A stretch of 64,000 bases of DNA from Stenotrophomonas acidaminiphila (GTDB taxonomy: Bacteria; Pseudomonadota; Gammaproteobacteria; Xanthomonadales; Xanthomonadaceae): positions 1,906,501 to 1,970,500 of the forward strand of contig CP019797.1 in assembly GCA_002951995.1 (NCBI GenBank). Direction: 5' to 3'. This document shows, piece by piece, positions 29,331 through 36,412 of the stretch. The notes under the pieces are model-generated. The model saw nothing but the letters and a program-made list of their open reading frames with translations. It made no database searches and was not told the origin of the DNA. The position numbers and the translations under genes are program-made. Numbering within the stretch: the stretch's first letter is position 1; each line of letters starts with the position of its first letter.

Positions 29331-30857
29331 ATGCACACCCACCGCCCCCTTTCCCGTCGCGCGCGCCTGATCGGCCGGCGACTCGTCGCCGGCTGCCAAG
29401 CCGCGGCCCTGCTGGCGTTCGCTGGCCCCGCGCTGGCCGCCACCGATGCCCGCCCGACGCTGCCGGACACCGCCACGGGCCGCGTCGCCCGGCAACTGCT
29501 CCAGCAGGTGGACAGCGCCGCGCCGGCACAGCTCGAGCAATGGCTGCCGGGCATCCTGTCCGACACCATCGGCGATCAGGACAAGGCCGCGTTCGTTGCC
29601 GGGCTGGTCTCGGCCGCGCGCGACGGCGGCGGACTGGAGGTGTTCGATGTGCGCACCGATGCGCGGCATCCCGGCGTACTTGGCGTCGCCGTCAAGGCAC
29701 GCCGCGACGGCAGGCCGGCATTGCTGTGGTTGACCGGGGATCCGGACAACCCGGGACGACTGTCCGAGGCGATGGCATTGCCGATGGACGATCCACGATT
29801 GTATGCCGGCTGGCCGACGCAGGGCGGCGCCACTGGGGCCGGCCTGACCCGCCTGCTGCGGGGCGCGCTCGACCGCCTCGCGCAGCACGAGGACTTTTCC
29901 GGCTGCCTGACCGTGCAGCAGGCCGGCAGCGTGGTGTTCGACGAATGCCGCGGCCTTGCAGAACGCAACTTCGGCGTGCCGGCCGATCACCGCACCCGCT
30001 TCCATATCGGCTCGATCAACAAGATGTTCACCGCCGTGGCCATCGCGCAGCTGGTGGAGGCCGGCAAGCTGTCGTGGGACGACACCCTGGCACAGCACCT
30101 GCCCGAGTATCCCGACCAGGCCAGTGCGCGCCGTATCACCCTGTGGCAATTGCTGCACCACACCGCAGGGCTCGGGGATTTCCTGGTACCGGAGTACTTC
30201 GCCGATTCGCGGCGTTTCGTCGATCCGGGTGACTACCTGGACCTGATCGCGCGGCAACCACGCGTCGCCGAACCCGGTACCCGATGGAACTACAGCAACG
30301 CCGGCTACATGCTGCTCGGCCGCATCGTCGAAAAAGCCTCTGCCGAGCCCTACGACCAGTACCTGCAGCGCAACGTCTTCGCCCCTGCGCAGATGCACGA
30401 CAGTGGTTTCGACACGCTCGATGAAGTGGTGCCGCGGCTGGCGGTCGGCTATTACCGCGCCGCGTTGTTCTCCCGCACCTGGAAGGCTGCGTGGCTCAAG
30501 CTCGGCTACAAGGGCGGCCCTGCCGGCGGGGGCTACTCCACGAACGCCGACCTGCTGCGGTTCGCACAGGCGCTGCGTGCCGGCAAACTGGTCACGCCGG
30601 CGACCCTGGAACGGATGTTCGCCGACCCGGTGCCTGCCGGGCCCGGCGGCTATGCCGCCGGGTTTGGCGAACGGCTGTCGCACGGGCTGCATGTCCGCGG
30701 CCATGCCGGCGGCATCGAGGGCACCACGGCCAACCTGGCCATGGTCTGGGAAACCGGGGCAACCGTGGCACTGACCAGCAACCAGGGCGAGAGCCAGAAC
30801 TGGATGCTCGCCGAACGCATCGCGGACCTGCTCGCGGCCAGCGCGCAGCCGCGCTGA
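29331..30857 (+). CDS. Exported serine hydrolase, beta-lactamase/class C PBP-like
   Basis: A 508-residue protein with an N-terminal signal peptide ending near ALAAT (about 37). The region at about 45-170 precedes the catalytic domain and fits no family that I recognise. The C-terminal serine beta-lactamase-like domain carries S228-I-N-K231 (SxxK), Y321-S-N323 (YxN) and a GHAGG block in place of KTG. The family includes D-aminopeptidases, esterases and peptidoglycan-active enzymes; a true beta-lactamase is unlikely. Genes for a small membrane protein, an ECF sigma factor and a likely anti-sigma factor follow in the same direction 74 bases on, so they may share a message. Confidence 0.85.
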   Translation: MHTHRPLSRRARLIGRRLVAGCQAAALLAFAGPALAATDARPTLPDTATGRVARQLLQQVDSAAPAQLEQWLPGILSDTIGDQDKAAFVAGLVSAARDGGGLEVFDVRTDARHPGVLGVAVKARRDGRPALLWLTGDPDNPGRLSEAMALPMDDPRLYAGWPTQGGATGAGLTRLLRGALDRLAQHEDFSGCLTVQQAGSVVFDECRGLAERNFGVPADHRTRFHIGSINKMFTAVAIAQLVEAGKLSWDDTLAQHLPEYPDQASARRITLWQLLHHTAGLGDFLVPEYFADSRRFVDPGDYLDLIARQPRVAEPGTRWNYSNAGYMLLGRIVEKASAEPYDQYLQRNVFAPAQMHDSGFDTLDEVVPRLAVGYYRAALFSRTWKAAWLKLGYKGGPAGGGYSTNADLLRFAQALRAGKLVTPATLERMFADPVPAGPGGYAAGFGERLSHGLHVRGHAGGIEGTTANLAMVWETGATVALTSNQGESQNWMLAERIADLLAASAQPR

Positions 30858-30931
30858 TCAGCCCCCCCGGATCTCCGTTCCGCCCGTTTCCGTCCTTACC
30901 CGCACCTGCCACCGCTACAAGGAGCCATACG

Positions 30932-31297
30932 ATGGACTTTCTCCTCATTCCCCTGGTCGTGATGCTCGCGCCCGTGCTGATCGTGCTGATCGTGCTGCGC
31001 TACCGCTACCTGCAGACCCAGGCCCGGTACACCGCCCTGCTGGCGCTGGCCGACAAGGGCGTGGACCTGGGCTCGCAGTGGCTGCAGCCATCGGCGGCGG
31101 ACGTCCAGCGGCGCCACGGGCTGGTCCTGGTCGGCGGCGGGCTCGGGCTGATGGCAATGTTCCTGGCCCTGCCCGGCGGGTTCGACAGCGGCCTGGCGGT
31201 CAGCCAGCTGTGGGGCATTGGCCTGCTGCCCCTGGCCACCGGCCTGGGGTACCTGGCCAGCGCCTACCTGGACCGCCGGGACGGCGTGCGTGGCTGA
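30932..31297 (+). CDS. Small inner-membrane protein, DUF6249-like
   Basis: A 121-residue protein with three hydrophobic segments (about 3-22, 65-83 and 93-112) and a conserved-looking cytoplasmic loop (LALADKGVDLGSQWL). This layout matches small membrane proteins found beside ECF sigma factors in Xanthomonadaceae and Bacteroidetes. It has AAGGAG before the ATG and overlaps the start of the sigma factor by eight bases. Function unknown; a sensor or accessory part of the sigma/anti-sigma pair is an inference from position. Confidence 0.75.
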   Translation: MDFLLIPLVVMLAPVLIVLIVLRYRYLQTQARYTALLALADKGVDLGSQWLQPSAADVQRRHGLVLVGGGLGLMAMFLALPGGFDSGLAVSQLWGIGLLPLATGLGYLASAYLDRRDGVRG

Positions 31298-31859
31298 CAA
31301 TGCCGCGGCCGCGCGCGTGGACCAGGCCCTGGCCGCACGCGCCCGGCACGGCGACCGCCAGGCATTCGAGCAGCTGGTGCGACGGCACCAGGGCATGGTG
31401 CGCGCGCAGTTGCGGCGGCTGCTGCATGGCGACCATGCCCTGGCCGACGATCTGGCCCAGGACACCTTTCTCCTGGCCTGGCGCAAGCTGGCCCAGTTCC
31501 GCGGCGACGCACTGTTCTCGACATGGTTGTACCGCATCGCCTACACCTGCTTCCTGCAGGCACGCCGCCAACCCACACAGCGCGAGCGCACGGAAGCGGA
31601 AGGCCTGGCGCTGCTGCAGGCACCGGCAGACGGCGTGGACCTGCAGGTGGACCTGCAGCGCTGTATGGGCCGCCTGTCCACTGCAGAACAGGCCGTGCTG
31701 CTGCATTGCGTGCAGATGGGCCTGAGCCATGACCAGGCGGCCTATGTGCTGGCGATGCCGCTGGGCACGGTCAAAACCCACGCCCTGCGCGGCAAGGCCA
31801 AACTCAAGGCATGCCTGGCGGCGTGGCGCGCTGACGACAGCGAGGAAACACACCCATGA
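31290..31859 (+). CDS. ECF-type RNA polymerase sigma factor
   Basis: A 189-residue sigma-70 family protein with region 2 (about 20-90; FEQLVRRHQGMVRAQLRRLL, DLAQDTFLLAWRKLAQFRG, FSTWLYRIAYT) and region 4 (about 125-180; LSTAEQAVLLHCVQMGLSHDQAAYVLAMPLGTVKTH). The start is a GTG at 31290, overlapping the upstream membrane-protein gene. Its stop overlaps the next gene by four bases (ATGA). Target promoters are unknown; autoregulation of the cassette is usual in such systems. Confidence 0.9.
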   Translation: MADNAAAARVDQALAARARHGDRQAFEQLVRRHQGMVRAQLRRLLHGDHALADDLAQDTFLLAWRKLAQFRGDALFSTWLYRIAYTCFLQARRQPTQRERTEAEGLALLQAPADGVDLQVDLQRCMGRLSTAEQAVLLHCVQMGLSHDQAAYVLAMPLGTVKTHALRGKAKLKACLAAWRADDSEETHP

Positions 31860-32176
31860 ATGATCCACGACAACGCGACCTGGGCACGCTCCTGCGCCGC
31901 GAATTCGAAGGCCCGGTTGCGGACGACGGTTTCAGCGACCGGGTGATGCGACGGTTGCCGCCACGCCGCAGCTTCCGCTGGCCGCTATGGCTGGGGCTTT
32001 CCATGGGCGCGGGCGCCGCCGGTTGGGCACTTGCGCAGACGCCCCTGCTCCGCGTCGGCTGGCAGGAGTGGCTCGCGGGCCAGTTCTCGGCTGCCGGTAT
32101 CGGCATGTGGCTCATGTCGATGGGCATCGCCTGGCTGGTGGCCGCCTGGGCACTGTCGGCAGACGCGTCACGCTGA
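31856..32176 (+). CDS. Probable membrane anti-sigma factor
   Basis: A 106-residue protein whose soluble N-terminal part (about 1-40, FEGPVADDGFSDRVMRRLP) precedes two membrane helices (about 42-62 and 80-101). Size, topology and four-base overlap with the ECF sigma gene point to a small anti-sigma factor. No zinc-binding HxxxCxxC motif is visible, so it is not of the ZAS type. The role is inferred from position. Confidence 0.65.
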   Translation: MNDPRQRDLGTLLRREFEGPVADDGFSDRVMRRLPPRRSFRWPLWLGLSMGAGAAGWALAQTPLLRVGWQEWLAGQFSAAGIGMWLMSMGIAWLVAAWALSADASR

Positions 32177-32321
32177 GCGCTGGCCAGCGGGTGGACACGG
32201 AATCGCCGCCACGGCACCCTGCCGCGACGCAAAGCCCTCGCCGACGGTACCCACGCGCATGCCTGCAATGCCCTGCGCAACCGGAAAGACAGCCTGGGCG
32301 ACTCATTCACCGGACCGCCCC

Positions 32322-32828
32322 ATGAACCCGATCATCCGCGATGAAACGCCCGGCGACGTGGACGCCATCGCCCGCGTCACCGGGGCGGCGTTCGCCAACG
32401 CTGCGCATGCCAGCCACACCGAACAGTTCATCGTCGGTGCATTGCGCGAGGCCGGGCAGCTGTGCGTTTCGCTGGTGGCGCTGGAGGGCGACGACCTGGT
32501 CGGCCATGTCGCGCTGTCGCCGGTGACGTTGTCCTCGGGCGACACCGGCTGGTATGGGCTGGGTCCGATCTCGGTGCGCCCGGACCGGCAGGGCCACGGC
32601 ATCGGCGCGGCGCTGATGGCCGCAGCCATCCGGCGGCTGGAAACGATGGGCGGCGCTGGCTGCGTGCTGCTGGGCGATCCACGCTACTACGCGCGCTTCG
32701 GGTTCCGGGCATGCCCACAACTGGTACTGCCGTGTGTCCCCGCGGCGTATTTCCAGGCCTTGCCGCTGGCCGGAAAAATACCGGTCGCCGAAGTGAGCTA
32801 TCACCCGGCCTTCGAAGCTGTTGGCTAA
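32322..32828 (+). CDS. GNAT-family N-acetyltransferase (YhbS-like)
   Basis: A 168-residue single-domain acetyltransferase. The acetyl-CoA-binding motif A is clear: LGPISVRPDRQGHGIGAALM (about 80-99), followed by GCVLLGDPRYYARFGF (about 112-127), a signature of the YhbS-type subgroup. The substrate is unknown. It follows the anti-sigma gene by 145 bases, so cotranscription is uncertain, and it faces the L,D-transpeptidase gene tail to tail. Confidence 0.88.
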   Translation: MNPIIRDETPGDVDAIARVTGAAFANAAHASHTEQFIVGALREAGQLCVSLVALEGDDLVGHVALSPVTLSSGDTGWYGLGPISVRPDRQGHGIGAALMAAAIRRLETMGGAGCVLLGDPRYYARFGFRACPQLVLPCVPAAYFQALPLAGKIPVAEVSYHPAFEAVG

Positions 32829-32948
32829 TGGCGCCGCGTGCACAGCGCCGGCGCGTGGAGGGTGCTCGTGGCGCGCGACCGGGGCGTCGCCAGCGCTCCA
32901 GCGCGCGGCAGTGGCGGCGTCCGCCCGTCCGCGCAAGCCTGGCGCGCC

Positions 32949-33692
32949 TCAGTGGCTGGCGCGTCCGGCGTCCTTGCCGCCGCCCTGCGCAGCCGTGCGG
33001 CTTTGCGCGAACGCCGGGAACGTCTTAGCCAGCGGTTCCTTGTCCGGGAGGATGTAGAACACGCCGCCGCGCTCGAACGTCTGGCGCACGACCTGCTCGT
33101 AGAACGCCGGCGAGACGTTGATGCAGCCATGGGTGATGCGGTTGTCGTCCGGTGTCGGCGAGGCCAGCCGTTCCGGGCGTCGTTCGGCGGGCACGCCGGT
33201 GGCGGTCGGATGGATCGATACCGCAGAGTCGTAATCCACCCACAACACGCGGCCGGCATCCAGCGAGGGACCGTAGCCGCCGACGAAGCGACCGGCAGGC
33301 GTGGTGCGGTCGCGGCCGGGGATCTCGCGCAGTGCCAGCCCGGCGATGCCCGGGGCGATATGGTCGCCGACCGCCGAGCCGAACAGCGCAGGCGCCGCGC
33401 CGCGCAGCCGGCCGTCACCCCCAAACACCAGGATCTGCGCCGCGGCCTTGTCCATGATCGCGAACGGATAGCCTTCGGTGTCGCGGGTGGCCACCGCCCA
33501 GCCAGCCAGCGCGATCACCGTATCGGACACTTCCTGCCCCGGCGGCAGCTCATCGACGGCGGCCGCGGCCACGCCGGCGGTGTCTTGGGCGCCGGCCGTG
33601 TCCTGGGCGCTAGCCGTGGCGACGCCGGCGCAGGCCAGGGCGAGGGCCAGCGCGCTCGCGCGGAAGGCGCGGATTGCAGCGTGTCGGTACAT
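32949..33692 (-). CDS. Exported L,D-transpeptidase (YkuD-type)
   Basis: A 247-residue protein with a signal peptide (cleavage near ASAQ, about 30) and a YkuD-like catalytic domain (about 75-230). The active-site block is HP at 161-162 and THGCINVS at 187-194, with nucleophile Cys190. The usual arginine after the cysteine (HGCxR) is replaced by Asn, as in a subset of YkuD-like proteins. Expected activity is cross-linking of peptidoglycan stem peptides or attaching proteins to them in the periplasm. The gene directly upstream on the same strand encodes an Lpp-like lipoprotein, a possible partner. Confidence 0.82.
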   Translation of the reverse strand: MYRHAAIRAFRASALALALACAGVATASAQDTAGAQDTAGVAAAAVDELPPGQEVSDTVIALAGWAVATRDTEGYPFAIMDKAAAQILVFGGDGRLRGAAPALFGSAVGDHIAPGIAGLALREIPGRDRTTPAGRFVGGYGPSLDAGRVLWVDYDSAVSIHPTATGVPAERRPERLASPTPDDNRITHGCINVSPAFYEQVVRQTFERGGVFYILPDKEPLAKTFPAFAQSRTAAQGGGKDAGRASH

Positions 33693-33802
33693 GCGGAAGG
33701 GGCTCTCCCTGGATACGTCGAGCGCGTGGGGAAGCGGATCCAGTGGCCGTGGCCGGCCACTGGAACCGGGTACATGGATGCACCACGCGGGGTGCGAAAC
33801 GA

Positions 33803-34072
33803 TCAACCGCGCGCAGCGCGGCGCGGGGCGGTTTCAAGCTGCTGGACGCGGCCTTCGATCTGGTCCAGGCGCTGGTTGGCGCGCTGCGCGGACTGGTTGG
33901 CCGATTCGGCACTCTGCGCCGCACCCTGCACTTTCGCGTCGAGCTGGTCGAGGCGGCTGTTGATGTTGGCGAACTCGTTCTTGTAGGTCGCGCAGGCGCC
34001 AAGGCCGAGGGTGGCGACGAGTGCGACACCCAGCATGCCTGCGCTCTTGAGATGTTGTCGGGTCATGAACAT
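33803..34072 (-). CDS. Lpp-like alanine-zipper outer-membrane lipoprotein
   Basis: An 89-residue lipoprotein precursor. The signal peptide ends in the lipobox LGAC (Cys about 27). The mature part is a continuous heptad-repeat helix (INSRLDQLDAKVQGAAQS, ANQSAQRANQRLDQIEGRV) like the trimeric coiled coil of Lpp/OprI. It ends in RRAARG and lacks the C-terminal lysine through which Braun lipoprotein is bound to peptidoglycan. AGGAG precedes the ATG at 34072; a second ATG two codons later is also possible. It lies 110 bases upstream of the L,D-transpeptidase on the same strand. Confidence 0.85.
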   Translation of the reverse strand: MFMTRQHLKSAGMLGVALVATLGLGACATYKNEFANINSRLDQLDAKVQGAAQSAESANQSAQRANQRLDQIEGRVQQLETAPRRAARG

Positions 34073-34101
34073 TCCACTCCTGCTTCGTCGGGGGAGCCTG
34101 G

Positions 34102-34128
34102 AATATAGCGGCCTTTTTGTGGATGCAA
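34102..34128 (-). promoter_or_regulatory. Possible sigma-70 promoter of the Lpp-like gene
   Basis: On the minus strand TTGCAT and TATATT stand 15 bases apart, about 30 bases before the lipoprotein start, within a clearly AT-richer stretch. The spacer is two bases shorter than ideal. Confidence 0.4.
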
Positions 34129-34641
34129 TGACCACGCCTTCAGCTGATGTTGGCACACGTGGATGGGCTGTGAAGATGCGAAAACAGGCTGGATTCATGC
34201 TTTCAATCCGGCAATTCACCGTGCAATGCGCAGCATCCCGACATTCCATCACGAACCTGTCTGAGGCGATTGCGGCCGGTGAAAGAACCGGTATCCGGTA
34301 TCGATCGCGCGTGCTTGTGCAGATGCCGGCAGTGCACCGGCAAGGCGGTCGTCCGCACGACACCGGCACGTGATGGCCAACGCGCACATCGCATCCCTTC
34401 CGGGTTTGTGCGCCCGGCGACACGACGTTCGATGGCGGCCGGCATCAGAGCGAACGGACGACTGCACGCAGCCGCCCTAATCGTTCGCCGGATGTCGCCC
34501 CGCCGGCCAACACCTGCGGGTTGCGGGCCGGCATGGGGCAATCGTTCCGCCATTGCATCGGCCGCCGTTCCGTCCGGAGAGCCTGCACCTGTTGCCGTCA
34601 TGCCCTCCGCGCGTGCGCCCTGCCCCGCGCTGCTGACGGCA
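34129..34641. other. Gene-free stretch
   Basis: About 510 bases between the lipoprotein promoter and the 3' end of the reductase gene. The reading frames here lack start signals and the codon use of the neighbours, and I find no tRNA or convincing hairpin terminator. The first 200 bases are noticeably less GC-rich than the rest of the window, which could reflect upstream regulatory sequence of the lipoprotein gene, an unrecognised small RNA, or a relic of transferred DNA. Confidence 0.5.
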
Positions 34642-35921
34642 TCAACGGAACTCGAACAGTTCGCGGTGCAGGCGGTCTTCCGGCACCCCGGTTTCGCGCA
34701 TCAGCTGGCGTACCTGCTTCAGCAGTCCGCCCGGACCGCAGAAATGGATGCTCGGCGCCGATGCCCCGCTCTCCTGGACCAACCGGGTGAAGCGACTGCG
34801 GAACCCGGCATCGCCCGGGCCGGTGGCGATCTCGACCAGCTCGACCCCGCGCCGCGCGGCCAGGCCCTGCAGGTCCAGCACCTCGGGAAGCTCGCGTCCG
34901 GGGGTGTAGAAGTGGAAGAAGGTCACCCGCTCCAGCCCCACCGCATCGGCATCCTGCAGCCAGGAGATGAACGGCGTCACGCCGACACCGCCGGCGATCC
35001 AGATTTCCCGGCCATCGTCCGGCGCCCGCAGGAAACGCCCGAACGGCGCATACACCTCGGCCAGCAGGCCCGGCCTGGCCTCGCGCACCAGGCGCTCGGT
35101 GTAGTCGCCCAGCGCACGCACCATGAAAGCGATGCCTCCATCGGTGCGTCCGGCGCTGGCAATGGTGAAAGGGTGCGGCTCGCGCAGGCCGTCGTGCTCG
35201 AACGACAGGAAGGCGAACTGGCCGGGTTGGAACGGAATCCCCTGCCCTCCGGCCGCAGCTGCAGGTAGACCGCATTGCCGGTCGAGGACACCGCATCCAG
35301 CCGGTAGCGCGCGTGCCGCGACCACAGCGGATACAACAGCAGTTTGTAGAACGCCGCCGCCACGCCGAGCAGCGACAGCAGTGCCAGCCACACGCCGGCC
35401 GGGCTGCCCAGCACGATGGGCGACTTGAAGCTGAGCCAGTGCGCGATCACGATCAGGAACAGCGGCCCGGACAGCCTGTGCCACCAGCGCCAGCTGCGAT
35501 ACGGGATCTTGCGGTTCAGCGCCAGCAGCACGATCAGCATGATCGCCACGAAGCTGAGCTGGCGGACCAGGCGCGTCACTGGCCCGGGCAGCGCCAGGAT
35601 CGGCGCCACCTCCCACGCCTGCACACCCGCCTTGAAGACCAGGTGTATCGAGGCGAACACCAGCGCCCACACACCCAGCCACTTGTGCGTCTCGTACACG
35701 CGGTCCAGGCCATCGAACAGCGACTCGACGATCTTCCAGCGCGCGCCGAGCACCGCGGCCAGTGCCATCAGCGAAACCGCGGTGACGCCCGAGCCCAGGC
35801 TGAGCATGGCCGTTGTCGGCCAGGTGCTGCGCGGAACCGCCAGTGCCGGCAACAGGAATCCGGCCAACACCACCGGAATGATCAGTGAACGCGAACCCAG
35901 CCGCATGCCGAACCCCGCCAT
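34642..35921 (-). pseudogene. Ferric-reductase-like flavin/heme membrane oxidoreductase, frameshifted
   Basis: The protein would have about 426 residues: six or so membrane helices of the ferric-reductase-like type (His-bearing HKWLGVWALVFASIHLVF and RWWHRLSGPLFLIVIAHW), then an FAD-binding domain (PFTIASAG) and an NAD(P)-binding domain (GGVGVTPFISWL, HFCGPGGLLKQV). The two parts are in different frames. They join at about 35245-35247, where the minus strand reads GAGGGCAGGGG; one more G in the GGG run would restore RPEGQGIPFQPGQF. The total length (1280 bases) is one short of a whole number of codons. A sequencing error in a homopolymer is as likely as a real mutation. The start is the ATG at 35921. 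Confidence 0.8.
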
Positions 35922-36412
35922 CGTGAAGGGACGACACGAGTATGAACCGCCGGCCGCTCGATCGAAGTGATCCGAATCAATCAATCGCGGCGAGCAACAC
36001 TGCGCCGCGCACCGCCGCTGTCGACCACGATGGGACCGCCACGGTGCGCGACCGTGCCCTCGATGCATCCGGCGATGCTGCATTCCCCGGCGGTGCGGAC
36101 ATCCCCCCCATGCCAGGGATTGGCACCCTGGCATGGCGCGCGACCGGCACGTTGTCTGGACGTGCTGATGAAGAAGCCGGCCTTCCCACTGCCCGTCGCC
36201 GTCACGGGGCTGCGCACCGGCATGGCGGTGGTCCCCAGTCGCGTCCGGGGCTGCCAGCCCCCCACCCTCCAGCGTGGATACGGGCGGCGGACAGCCAAGG
36301 CGACAGTAGGATCTCGAGGTACAGGCCACGCGCGTGGCTGGCGCGGATTCCGGTACGCGGGACGGGAGCCCGCATGCACGGGCTTCCCGTACGGCAGCAT
36401 CCGCCTGGCAGC
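35922..36412. other. Gene-free stretch between reductase and S9 peptidase genes
   Basis: About 490 bases. It must hold the promoter of the reductase gene (right of 35921) and, at its right end, the terminator hairpin of the S9 peptidase gene. Short open frames on both strands have no ribosome-binding site or recognisable family. A perfect palindrome CCACGCGCGTGG occurs at about 36327. Confidence 0.5.
36362..36390 (-). terminator. Hairpin downstream of the S9 peptidase gene
   Basis: ACGGGAGCCCG and CGGGCTTCCCGT pair around CATGCA with one bulged base, 22 bases beyond the stop codon of the minus-strand peptidase gene. No T-run follows. Confidence 0.55.

Noticed and set aside
34270-35268. A plus-strand frame covering part of the gene-free stretch
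   Set aside because: Its second half is antisense to the reductase, and there is no ribosome-binding site or recognisable domain.
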